Shown here piece by piece: positions 44,316-52,535 of a DNA stretch of 64,000 bases. The stretch spans positions 6,620,001 through 6,684,000 of the forward strand of contig NZ_CP088014.1 in the NCBI RefSeq assembly GCF_021044685.1. Direction: 5' to 3'. The stretch comes from Bradyrhizobium daqingense. GTDB taxonomy: Bacteria; Pseudomonadota; Alphaproteobacteria; Rhizobiales; Xanthobacteraceae. The notes beneath the pieces are model-generated. The model was not told the DNA's origin. It worked only from the letters and a program-made list of their open reading frames with translations, and did not search any database. Positions within the stretch are counted from its first letter, which is position 1. Every line of letters starts with the position of its first letter. A program made the translations under genes and the position numbers.

Positions 44316-46215
44316 TGTACCGGTTCGCATCGGCGACCGCCTTCTGGGAGATGGCAAGCCCTGCTACGTCATCGCCGAGGTCGGCAACAACCACAATGGC
44401 GACTTCGACCGCGCCATCGCGCTGGTCGATGCGGCGATCGTCGCCGGCGCAGATTGCGCCAAGTTCCAGATGCGCAAGCTCGAGGAGGTCTATCGCGACT
44501 CCTCCCTCTCGGGGAAGGACGACGACCTTGCGGTCGAGTATACGCTCGACTTGCTGCGCCGTTTCGAGCTCACGATCGGGCAGCACAAGAAGATTGCAGA
44601 TTATTGTGCCTCGAAGGGCATCGAATATCTCTGCACGCCCTGGGACGTGAAGAGCGTCGCGGTGCTCGAAGGTTTCGGCACGCACGCCTACAAGGTCGCG
44701 TCCGCGGACCTCACCAACCTGCCCCTGCTCGCCAAACTCGTCACGACCGGCAAGACATTGATCGTCTCGACCGGCATGAGCACGACCGAGGAGATCAAGA
44801 CCGCCGCGAGCTTCCTCGACGAGCACAAGGCGAATTACGTGCTCCTGCATTGCCAGAGCACCTATCCGGCCGCGCTCCACAATATCCATCTGCGATTCAT
44901 GGAAACGCTGCGCGAGATTCATCCTTTGGTCGGATATTCCGGTCACGAGCGCGGCATTGCCGTATCGATGGCCGCGGTGGCGCTCGGCGCCATCGTCGTC
45001 GAGCGCCACATCACGCTCGACCGCGAGATGGAGGGTCCCGACCACGCCGCGAGCCTGGAGCCGGAGGAATTCAAGGCGCTGGTCTCGGGCATCCGCGAGA
45101 TCGAAGCGGCGCGCGGCGAGAAGCTGGCCGAACGCGTGTTGAGCCAGGGCGAATTGATCAACCGCGAGAACCTTGCGAAAAGTCTGGTGGCTGCGCGCGA
45201 CCTTGTGCCCGGCACGGTGATCTCCGAAAGCGACATCGCGGTGAAGAGCCCGGGACAGGGCTTGTCGCCGCTGAAGATGTCGGAACTGCTCGGCCGGGAG
45301 CTGAAGCGGACGATGGCGGCCGACGACTATTTCTTCCAGAGCGACCTCGACGAAGGCATCGCAACGGCGCGGCGCTATCGCTTTGACCGTCCCTGGGGCG
45401 TGCCGGTGCGCTATTACGACATCGAGCGCTTCCTGGAGATTTGCGAGCCCGACATCATCGAATTCCATCTCAGCTACAGCGACATGGAGCGCGATCCGGC
45501 CGCATATCTCTCCGGCACATACGATCTCGGTTTCGTCGTGCATGCGCCGGAGCTGTTCGCCGGCTCAAAGCTGATGGACCTCGCGACCCCCGACGAGACG
45601 CTGCGGCGTTATTCGCTCGAGCAGACGCAGACGGTGATCAACATCACGCGCAGGCTGAAGAAATTCTTCCCCAAGACCAAGCGGCCGCCGATCGTCGCCA
45701 ATATCGGCGGCTTCACCATGGATGTGCCCCTGTCGGCGCAGGAAAAGGCCGAGCGTTACCGCATCTTCGCGCAGAGCCTGAAGGAGCTCGACTTGGACGG
45801 CGTCGAGCTGACACCGCAGACCATGGCACCGTTCCCCTGGCATTTCGGCGGCCAGCGGCACCAGAACATCTTCATCTTTCCGGAGGAGTCGGCCGCCTTC
45901 TGCGCCAAGCATGATCTGCGCATGTGCGTCGACATCTCGCACACGAAACTCGCTGCCAATCATTTCGGCTTCGACTTCTACCAAGGCCTCGCCCAGCTCG
46001 GCCCCCACACTGCGCATCTGCATTTCGGCGATGCCAGGGGGCTCGATGGCGAAGGCGTCCAGATCGGTGAGGGCGAGATTGATTTTGACGAGGTCGGACA
46101 GGTGCTCCGCAAGCATGCGCCGACCGCCTCGTTCATTCCGGAGATATGGCAGGGCCACAAGAACTTGGGCGAAGGCTTTTGGACTGCGCTCGAACGTCTA
46201 GAGGGACATGTCTGA
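44308..46215 (+). CDS. NeuB-type synthase fused to a xylose-isomerase-like TIM barrel
   Basis: A 635-residue fusion. Residues about 15-290 are a NeuB barrel condensing PEP with an aldose (YVIAEVGNNHNGDFDRAI, CAKFQMRKLEE, STGMSTTEEI). Residues about 290-350 form a SAF (antifreeze-like) domain with NLAKSLVAARDLVPG. Residues about 365-635 form an AP-endonuclease-2/xylose-isomerase type barrel with likely metal ligands in FVVHAPELF, GVELTPQT, VDISHTKL, LHFGDARG and FIPEIWQGH. The usual NeuB motif EKHFTLD reads ERHITLD, keeping Glu and the metal His but with Lys changed to Arg, and YSDHT reads YSGHE. Fusion probably channels an isomerised or epimerised sugar to condensation. Typical NeuB is about 350 residues. 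Confidence 0.87.
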   Translation: MADVPVRIGDRLLGDGKPCYVIAEVGNNHNGDFDRAIALVDAAIVAGADCAKFQMRKLEEVYRDSSLSGKDDDLAVEYTLDLLRRFELTIGQHKKIADYCASKGIEYLCTPWDVKSVAVLEGFGTHAYKVASADLTNLPLLAKLVTTGKTLIVSTGMSTTEEIKTAASFLDEHKANYVLLHCQSTYPAALHNIHLRFMETLREIHPLVGYSGHERGIAVSMAAVALGAIVVERHITLDREMEGPDHAASLEPEEFKALVSGIREIEAARGEKLAERVLSQGELINRENLAKSLVAARDLVPGTVISESDIAVKSPGQGLSPLKMSELLGRELKRTMAADDYFFQSDLDEGIATARRYRFDRPWGVPVRYYDIERFLEICEPDIIEFHLSYSDMERDPAAYLSGTYDLGFVVHAPELFAGSKLMDLATPDETLRRYSLEQTQTVINITRRLKKFFPKTKRPPIVANIGGFTMDVPLSAQEKAERYRIFAQSLKELDLDGVELTPQTMAPFPWHFGGQRHQNIFIFPEESAAFCAKHDLRMCVDISHTKLAANHFGFDFYQGLAQLGPHTAHLHFGDARGLDGEGVQIGEGEIDFDEVGQVLRKHAPTASFIPEIWQGHKNLGEGFWTALERLEGHV

Positions 46216-46904
46216 TGGCGCGCAAGACGCTGGCTGTGATCGCCGCACGCGGCGGCTCGAAGGGCATCCCCCACAAGAACCTGCACGATCTCTGCGGCAA
46301 GCCGCTCATCGCCTGGACGATCGAGCAGGCACGTGCCGCGCGCGGGGTCGACGTGGTGGCGGTCTCTTCCGACAGCGACGACATCCTCGCCGCAGCCGAG
46401 GCCGCTGGTGCGATTGGCGTGCGGCGCCCGGACGACATTTCGGGTGACCTCGCCTCCTCGGAATCCGCCTGGTTGCATGCGCTCGCCGCGATCGACGAGC
46501 GGATGGGCCGGTTCGAGCGCATCGTTGCGCTCCAGGCGACCTCGCCGATCCGCGAGCCGGCGGATATCGAGAACGCGCTTGCGACCTTCGACCGCGAACA
46601 GCTCGACAGCCTGCTCTCGGTTTGCGAAGTCGAGGACTACTTCAACTGGCGGATCGGCGTGAACGGACCGGAGCCGATCAATTACGACTTCCGCAATCGC
46701 CGCATGCGACAGCAGATCGAAAAGCGCTATCTCGAGAACGGCTCGTTCTACGTCCTGATCCCGTCTCTCCTGCGCGAGCAGAACAATCGTCTCGGCGGCA
46801 AGATCGGCTTCCACGTGATGGAACGCCACAAGATGTTCCAGATCGACCGTCCCGAAGACGTCAAGCTTTGTGCCGCCATCATGCGCAGTTACGGCTATGC
46901 CTGA
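46215..46904 (+). CDS. CMP-nonulosonic acid synthetase (NeuA-type)
   Basis: A 229-residue cytidylyltransferase with the nucleotide-binding start TLAVIAARGGSKGIPHKNL and the VVAVSSDSDDIL and LQATSPIREP motifs of CMP-sialic acid synthetases. It activates the alpha-keto acid product of the upstream NeuB fusion with CTP. Start ATG 46215 shares its A with the preceding stop (TGATG), a coupling arrangement. This is one of two such enzymes in the window. Confidence 0.9.
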   Translation: MARKTLAVIAARGGSKGIPHKNLHDLCGKPLIAWTIEQARAARGVDVVAVSSDSDDILAAAEAAGAIGVRRPDDISGDLASSESAWLHALAAIDERMGRFERIVALQATSPIREPADIENALATFDREQLDSLLSVCEVEDYFNWRIGVNGPEPINYDFRNRRMRQQIEKRYLENGSFYVLIPSLLREQNNRLGGKIGFHVMERHKMFQIDRPEDVKLCAAIMRSYGYA

Positions 46905-47661
46905 TCCCAGCATCTTCTCCCTCGCCGGCAAGATCGCCGTCGTCACCGGCGCCTCGCGCGGCATTGGAGCTGCGATCGCGTCCGGGTTACAGAATGCGGG
47001 AGCGACGGTGTTCGGCCTCAGCCGCTCCGGAACCGCGCCGCAGGGCGCGTCTGGCATTGCCTGCGACCTCTCAGACGATGCAGCGATCGAGAGCGCGTTC
47101 CGCACCATCGCGGCAAGAGGCGACCGCATCGACGCCCTCGTAAATGCCGCCGGCATCAGTCTTCCGGCTCAGAGTGCCGAGAGCGAGCTCGCGCGCTTCC
47201 GTGCCACGGTCGCGACCGACCTCACCGGCGCGTATGCCGCGATCCTTGCAGCCCATCCGCTCCTCAAGAACGCAGGCTCGGCTGCCATCGTCAACGTCAC
47301 CAGCATCAATTCCGTTCGCGGCTTTCCCGGCAATCCCGGCTACGTGGCGGCGAAGGCCGGCCTTGCCGGGCTGACGCGCGCCCTTGCGGCCGACTATGCG
47401 GCCGACGGCATCCGCGTCAACGCGCTTGCGCCGGGCTATGTCGCAACCGAGATGACCGCGAAGAGTTTTGCCGATCCTGTCATGCACGAGGATCGACGGC
47501 GCCATACCATGCTCGGCCGCTGGGGACAGCCCGCCGACATGGTAGGAGCCGCGATTTTCCTGACGTCGGATGCATCCGCCTATGTCACCGGCCAGGAGAT
47601 CTTCGTCGACGGCGGCTGGATCGCCAAGGGCCTCGCCATCAGTTCGGATAGCAAATCGTGA
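46897..47661 (+). CDS. SDR-family oxidoreductase
   Basis: A 254-residue classical SDR with TGASRGIGAAIA, NAAGISL, the active Ser in NVTSINSVRG and the catalytic pair in GYVAAKAG. C-terminal FVDGGW is typical. It starts eight bases inside the cytidylyltransferase gene. Probably adjusts a hydroxyl or keto group of the sugar precursor or of the keto acid; the substrate cannot be inferred. Confidence 0.87.
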   Translation: MPDPSIFSLAGKIAVVTGASRGIGAAIASGLQNAGATVFGLSRSGTAPQGASGIACDLSDDAAIESAFRTIAARGDRIDALVNAAGISLPAQSAESELARFRATVATDLTGAYAAILAAHPLLKNAGSAAIVNVTSINSVRGFPGNPGYVAAKAGLAGLTRALAADYAADGIRVNALAPGYVATEMTAKSFADPVMHEDRRRHTMLGRWGQPADMVGAAIFLTSDASAYVTGQEIFVDGGWIAKGLAISSDSKS

Positions 47662-48506
47662 CCGCAACGCTGCAACGCATCGGGTTCATGCAAGGACGGT
47701 TGTCGGCCCTGGTCGACGGCAAGATCCAGGCGTTCCCCTGGGACGCGTGGCGGGAGGAGTTTCCGCGCGCAAAGGATCTCGGCCTGACGCGGATGGAATG
47801 GACCATCGACCAGGAGCGGCTGCGCGAGAATCCGCTGATGACCGAACAGGGACAGCAGGAGATTCTGGCGCTGTCGCGCGAGAACGGCGTGCGCATCCCG
47901 AGCCTGACCGGCGACTGCTTCATGCAGGCGCCGTTCTGGAAGGTCGATGCCGTCGTGCGCGATGCGCTAGTCTCCGACCTCGACCTCCTGATCGCCGCCT
48001 GCAGCCGCATCGGCATCGAATTCATCGTAATTCCGCTCGTCGACAACGGCAAGATTGAGCGGGAAAGCGAGAGCGACACGTTGAAGCGCGTTCTGCTCGC
48101 GCGCTCGGAGGCGCTCGCCAAGCGAAACGTCAGGATCGTCTTCGAATCCGACCTGCCCCCGCGCGAGCTCGCCCGTTTCATGGAGGCGTTTCCGACCGAG
48201 ATCTTCGGCATCAACTACGACAGCGGCAACAGCGCCTCGCTCGGCTACGACAGCGACGAGGAGATCGGCGCTTATGCGACGCGCATTCTCAACGTGCACA
48301 TCAAGGACCGCATCCGCGGCGGCACCACCGTGCCGCTCGGCACCGGCAATGCCGATCTCGCCAAGACCATCCGGCTGATCGAACGCTCCGGTTACAAGGG
48401 CCAATACATCCTGCAGACCGCGCGCGCCGCCGACGGTGACCACGCCGGCGCTCTGGCGAACTATCGCGACATGACGGTCGGCTGGATCGAGGACGCCGCC
48501 CGATGA
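47658..48506 (+). CDS. Sugar phosphate isomerase/epimerase (xylose isomerase-like TIM barrel)
   Basis: A 282-residue AP_endonuc_2-type barrel. Metal-ligand-like residues lie in FESDLPPREL (Glu), GINYDSGN (Asp), LNVHIKDRIRG (His) and the C-terminal part. It starts with GTG 47658 overlapping the previous stop (GTGA). The TIM fold is the same class as the C-terminal domain of the NeuB fusion, so the operon encodes two such barrels. It may isomerise or epimerise a sugar precursor. Confidence 0.83.
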   Translation: MTATLQRIGFMQGRLSALVDGKIQAFPWDAWREEFPRAKDLGLTRMEWTIDQERLRENPLMTEQGQQEILALSRENGVRIPSLTGDCFMQAPFWKVDAVVRDALVSDLDLLIAACSRIGIEFIVIPLVDNGKIERESESDTLKRVLLARSEALAKRNVRIVFESDLPPRELARFMEAFPTEIFGINYDSGNSASLGYDSDEEIGAYATRILNVHIKDRIRGGTTVPLGTGNADLAKTIRLIERSGYKGQYILQTARAADGDHAGALANYRDMTVGWIEDAAR

Positions 48507-49264
48507 AACTCGAACTCGAGGATCGCGTCGCTCTCGTCACCGGCGCCAGCCGCGGGATCGGACTTGGGATCGCGACAAAGCTCGCCGCCGAGGGCGCGAA
48601 GATCGCGCTCGCCGCACGCGGTGCCGATGCGCTCAACGCCGCAGGGGCCGCGGTCGGCGGCGGCGCGTCGGTGCACGTGGCCGACGTCACCGATCCGGCC
48701 GCCGCCGCGACGCTGGTGCACGAAGTCGAACGGCAGTGGGGCCGGCTCGATATCCTGGTCTGCAATGTCGGCAGCGGCGCCTCGGTGCCGCCAGGCAAGG
48801 AGACCGCGGCGGAATGGTCGCGGGTGATCGACCTCAATCTGTTCGCCACGACCAACATGATCGACGCGGCCCGGCCGCTGATGGCGCGCGGCAGCGGCGA
48901 CCGCGCCATCGTCTGCATCTCTTCGATCGCCGGCATGGCGGCTCTCGGCGCGCCCGTGACCTATTACGGCGCAAAGGCGGCCGTGAACGCGACCGTGCGC
49001 GGATTGGCGCGCCCACTGGCGCTTGAAGGCATCCGCATCAACGCGGTTGCCCCCGGTAACATCCTGAGCGCGGATGGCACCTGGGCGCGCAAGATCGCCG
49101 AAAACAAGGCCGCGGTCGACGACATGCTCCAGCGCGAGGTGGCGCTGCGCCGGCTCGGCACTCCAGAGGAGATCGCCGACGTGGTTGCATTCCTGGCTTC
49201 GCCGCGCGCCGCCTTCATCACCGGCAGCATCGTGGTGGCCGACGGCGGCCAGCTCAGAAGCTGA
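48503..49264 (+). CDS. SDR-family oxidoreductase
   Basis: A 253-residue SDR with TGASRGIGLGIA, NVGSGASVP in place of NNAG, an active Ser in CISSIAGMA and YYGAKAA as the YxxxK. The end VVADGGQLRS is typical. It overlaps the TIM-barrel gene by four bases. Confidence 0.87.
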   Translation: MKLELEDRVALVTGASRGIGLGIATKLAAEGAKIALAARGADALNAAGAAVGGGASVHVADVTDPAAAATLVHEVERQWGRLDILVCNVGSGASVPPGKETAAEWSRVIDLNLFATTNMIDAARPLMARGSGDRAIVCISSIAGMAALGAPVTYYGAKAAVNATVRGLARPLALEGIRINAVAPGNILSADGTWARKIAENKAAVDDMLQREVALRRLGTPEEIADVVAFLASPRAAFITGSIVVADGGQLRS

Positions 49265-49278
49265 TACAGGAGCTATCG

Positions 49279-50118
49279 ATGGCCAGCCCCTCCTCCCGCT
49301 ACGACCTGACCGGACGCACCGCGCTCGTGACCGGTGCCGGCGGCCTCCTAGGCAGGCAGCATGTCGCGGCGCTGGCCGAGGCAGGCGCGCGCGTGGTCGT
49401 TACCGATGTGGGTTTGGCGCAAGCCGAGACCGCCGTCGCATCGCTGAAACAGGCCGAACCTTCCTCCGACCTGATGGCACTCGAGATCAACGTCACCTCA
49501 CTCGATTCGGTCCGCACGGCACACGAGCGGCTTGCCGGCCGCGGCGTCACGGTCGACATCCTCGTCAACAATGCGGCAATCGATCCCAAGGTGACCTCGG
49601 CGCCCGGCGTGATGCACTCGTCGCGCTTCGAAGCTTTCCCCGTGCCGCAATGGCAGACCGAGATCGCCGTCGGCCTGACCGGCCCGATGCTGTGCGCGCA
49701 AGTGTTCGGCGGCGAGATGGCCAGACGCGGCCGCGGCGTGGTCCTGAACATCGCCTCCGATCTCGGCGTGATCGCGCCGGACCAGCGCCTCTACCGGCAG
49801 CCGAACGTGTCGCGGGAGGAAGAGCAGCCGGTCAAGCCGGTGACCTACTCTGTGATCAAGCACGGTCTCATCGGACTGACGAAGTATCTGGCGACCTATT
49901 GGGCCGATCACGGCGTGCGCGTCAACGCGATCTCGCCGGGCGGCGTCTTCAACAACCAGGATCCCGCCTTCGTCGAACGGCTGACGCGTTTGATCCCGAT
50001 GGGTCGGATGGCCGAGGTCGACGAATACCGCGCGGCGGTGCAATTCCTCTGCTCGGACGCTTCGAGCTACATGACCGGACAGAACCTGGTGATGGATGGC
50101 GGAAGAAGCGTTTGGTAG
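49279..50118 (+). CDS. SDR-family oxidoreductase, PtmA-like
   Basis: A 279-residue SDR with TGAGGLLGRQHVAAL, NNAAIDPKV, active Ser in LNIASDLG and the YxxxK in TYSVIKHG. Between Ser and Tyr there is an insertion around APDQRLYRQPNVS. The same APDQR-x-Y segment occurs in the SDR at 59706, so the two are paralogues in the two halves of the locus, and both resemble PtmA of legionaminic acid/flagellin glycosylation islands. Fourteen bases separate it from the preceding gene. Confidence 0.85.
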   Translation: MASPSSRYDLTGRTALVTGAGGLLGRQHVAALAEAGARVVVTDVGLAQAETAVASLKQAEPSSDLMALEINVTSLDSVRTAHERLAGRGVTVDILVNNAAIDPKVTSAPGVMHSSRFEAFPVPQWQTEIAVGLTGPMLCAQVFGGEMARRGRGVVLNIASDLGVIAPDQRLYRQPNVSREEEQPVKPVTYSVIKHGLIGLTKYLATYWADHGVRVNAISPGGVFNNQDPAFVERLTRLIPMGRMAEVDEYRAAVQFLCSDASSYMTGQNLVMDGGRSVW

Positions 50119-50182
50119 CCGGACCATGCATCATCCGGGCAAACATGACCACCAAGGGGCACAATCGAGCGAGTTGCCTCTC

Positions 50183-51385
50183 ATGTTGAGACAGGCCGTC
50201 ATCCTCGTCGGCGGCCTCGGCACGCGCCTCGGTGAGCGCACCAAGCTGGTTCCGAAGCCGATGCTGGACGTCGGCGGGCGTGCCTTTCTGGACACGCTGA
50301 TCGACGAACTCGTACGTTATGGTGTGTTCGACGAGATTCTCCTGCTCGCGGGTCACAAGGCGGACATCGTCGAGACGCACTACGCTGCGGCCACCCGAGG
50401 ACGGGCAAAGATCGTCGTCTCGCGCGAGCGCGAGCCGCTCGGCACCGGCGGCGCACTCGTGCATGCCCGCGACCTGCTGCACGACCGCTTCCTGCTCCTC
50501 AACGGCGACTCGCTGTTCGACTTCAACCTGCTCGATCTGATCGCGCGGGCGCAAGTCGGGCGCGTCCACATGGCATTGCGCGACGGTGTCGTTGGGGACC
50601 GCTACGGCCGCGTCGTGCTCGACGGCGAGGTGGTGCGCGACTTCGTCGCCCCCGGCGCAGGCGCTACGGGACCGGTCAATGCCGGCATCTACGTCGTCGA
50701 TAAATCGATTGTCGCCGACATCGCGAAGCTCCCCGCTTCGCTCGAGCAGGACGTATTTCCCGGCCTTGCAAAATCCGGCTCGCTGCGCGGCACGGCCTAC
50801 CGCGGTTACTTCATCGACATCGGCATCCCCGACGATTTCGCCCGGGCTGATCGCGAATTGCGGGAAAAGCTGCGGCGGCCGGCCGTATTCTTCGATCGCG
50901 ACGGCGTGCTCAACCACGATTCCGGATACACGTTCGAGACCCACAAGCTCGAATGGATCGAGGGCGCCCGCGAGGCCGTGAAGGCCGTCAACGACGCCGG
51001 CTACTTCGCCTTCGTCATCACCAACCAGTCCGGCGTCGCGCGCGGCTACTATGAGGAGCATCACGTCCTCACCCTGCACCGCTGGATGGCGGACCAGATG
51101 GCGCTGATCGGTGCCCATATCGATGCGTTCGAATACTGCCCCGATCACCCCGATGGCACCGTCGCGCGCTACTGCCGCATTAGCGAGCGGCGCAAGCCGG
51201 CGCCCGGCATGATCACCGATCTTGTCACGCGCTTTCCCGTGGACATGACGCGCAGCATGGTGATCGGCGACAAGGACAGCGACATGGAAGCGGCGCGGGC
51301 GGCCGGCGTGGCCGGCCATCTGTTTTCCGGCGGAAATCTGGAAGCATTCGTGAAACAACGGCTGACGCCGGTCCAAACTGCCTAA
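50183..51385 (+). CDS. Heptose-1-phosphate nucleotidyltransferase / HAD heptose-bisphosphate phosphatase fusion (HddC-GmhB-like)
   Basis: A 400-residue bifunctional protein. Residues about 1-225 form a nucleotidyltransferase with ILVGGLGTRLGERTKL and VPKPMLDVGG. Residues about 235-395 form a HAD phosphatase with the nucleophile region VFFDRDGVLNH, the FVITNQSGVARG motif 2 and VIGDKDSDMEAA. Such a pair would dephosphorylate heptose 1,7-bisphosphate and load the heptose-1-phosphate onto a nucleotide. In GmhB the zinc loop ends CxCRKP; here it is CPDHP followed by a single Cys (RYCRISERRKP), so the zinc site is probably altered. I chose ATG 50183; the reading from 50096 adds a non-homologous stretch. 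Last gene of the left sub-operon. Confidence 0.8.
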   Translation: MLRQAVILVGGLGTRLGERTKLVPKPMLDVGGRAFLDTLIDELVRYGVFDEILLLAGHKADIVETHYAAATRGRAKIVVSREREPLGTGGALVHARDLLHDRFLLLNGDSLFDFNLLDLIARAQVGRVHMALRDGVVGDRYGRVVLDGEVVRDFVAPGAGATGPVNAGIYVVDKSIVADIAKLPASLEQDVFPGLAKSGSLRGTAYRGYFIDIGIPDDFARADRELREKLRRPAVFFDRDGVLNHDSGYTFETHKLEWIEGAREAVKAVNDAGYFAFVITNQSGVARGYYEEHHVLTLHRWMADQMALIGAHIDAFEYCPDHPDGTVARYCRISERRKPAPGMITDLVTRFPVDMTRSMVIGDKDSDMEAARAAGVAGHLFSGGNLEAFVKQRLTPVQTA

Positions 51386-51443
51386 GGGCGCGTCCAAAAG
51401 CGCTGCATCCCCGGGCATTTGGCGGATGCCGAACGACGGTCTG

Positions 51444-51471
51444 TTGCGCCCGACGACCAGTGTGCTATAGC
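51444..51471 (+). promoter_or_regulatory. candidate sigma-70-type promoter before legB-like gene
   Basis: TTGCGC (51444-51449) and TATAGC (51466-51471) are spaced by 16 bases in a 130-base gap after the left operon and before the legB-like gene (start 51516). It would allow separate transcription of the right half. Confidence 0.45.
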
Positions 51472-51515
51472 GCCATCCTATTGCGAAGACTGGGTTAATC
51501 GCGTTGGGGTCCGAT

Positions 51516-52535
51516 ATGGAAGATCTGAAGGACGCCCGCGTCCTCGTCACCGGCAGCGATGGCTTCATCGGCTCGCATGTCGTCGAGGAACTGGTGCAGT
51601 CGGGTGCCCGCGTCAAGGCGATCGTCTATTACAACTCCTTCAACTCCTGGGGCTGGCTCGACACGGTTTCGGCCGACGTGATGAAATCCGTCGAGGTTGT
51701 GGCCGGAGATATCCGCGATCCGCATTTCATGATCCAGGCCGCGAGCGGCTGCACCGACGTGCTGCATCTGGCGGCGCTGATCGCGATTCCGTTTTCCTAT
51801 GCTGCGCCGGATTCCTATGTCGAGACCAACGTTCGCGGCACCGTGAACGTGCTTCAGGCCGCTCGCATGGCCGGCGTGCGCCGCTTCGTGCAGACCTCCA
51901 CCAGCGAGGTCTACGGCACGGCGCAGACGGTTCCGATCAAGGAAAGCCATCCGCTGGTCGGACAGTCCCCCTACTCGGCCTCGAAGATCGCCTCCGACCA
52001 GATGGCACTGTCGTTCCAAGCCTCGTTCGACCTGCCCGTGGTGGTGATCCGCCCCTTCAACACCTTCGGGCCGCGGCAATCGGCGCGCGCGGTGATCCCG
52101 ACGATCATCAGTCAGATCGCGACCGGCAAGCGGAAGATCCGCCTCGGCGCCGTCAGCCCGACGCGCGATTTCTCCTTCGTCACCGACACTGCGCGCGGCC
52201 TGATCGCGGGCCTCACCGCGCCCGCGGAGCAAGTCGTCGGCCAGACCATCAATCTCGGCAGCGGCTTCGAGATCTCGGTCGGCGCGACCGCGCAGATGAT
52301 CGCCGAGGTCATGGGGACATCGATCGAAATCGAGACCGACGAGGCGCGGCTGCGTCCTGCCAACAGCGAAGTCGAGCGGCTCTGGGCTGACAATTCCAAG
52401 GCACGCCAGCAGCTCGGCTGGAGCCCCGAATTCGGCGGCGTCGACGGCATGCGGCGTGGCATGGTCAAGACGGTCAGCTGGTTCACCAATCCGGTCAATC
52501 TCAGCCGTTACAAGGCTGACGTCTACAATGTCTGA
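51516..52535 (+). CDS. legB: NAD-dependent 4,6-dehydratase, LegB-like
   Basis: A 339-residue extended SDR with VLVTGSDGFIGSHV, QTSTSEVYG and the YxxxK of SPYSASKIASD. LegB converts an activated N-acetylglucosamine (GDP-GlcNAc in Campylobacter) to its 4-keto-6-deoxy form. The order LegB-LegC-LegG-LegI here matches the known legionaminic acid pathway, which is the best evidence. ATG 51516 is used; an in-frame TTG at 51504 adds four residues. Related epimerases cannot be excluded by sequence alone. Confidence 0.83.
   Translation: MEDLKDARVLVTGSDGFIGSHVVEELVQSGARVKAIVYYNSFNSWGWLDTVSADVMKSVEVVAGDIRDPHFMIQAASGCTDVLHLAALIAIPFSYAAPDSYVETNVRGTVNVLQAARMAGVRRFVQTSTSEVYGTAQTVPIKESHPLVGQSPYSASKIASDQMALSFQASFDLPVVVIRPFNTFGPRQSARAVIPTIISQIATGKRKIRLGAVSPTRDFSFVTDTARGLIAGLTAPAEQVVGQTINLGSGFEISVGATAQMIAEVMGTSIEIETDEARLRPANSEVERLWADNSKARQQLGWSPEFGGVDGMRRGMVKTVSWFTNPVNLSRYKADVYNV

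Noticed and set aside
51949..52535. legB-like gene as a galE or simple epimerase
   Set aside because: Sequence alone would allow it, but the following legC, legG and legI order makes a dehydratase more likely. I kept the alternative in the entry.
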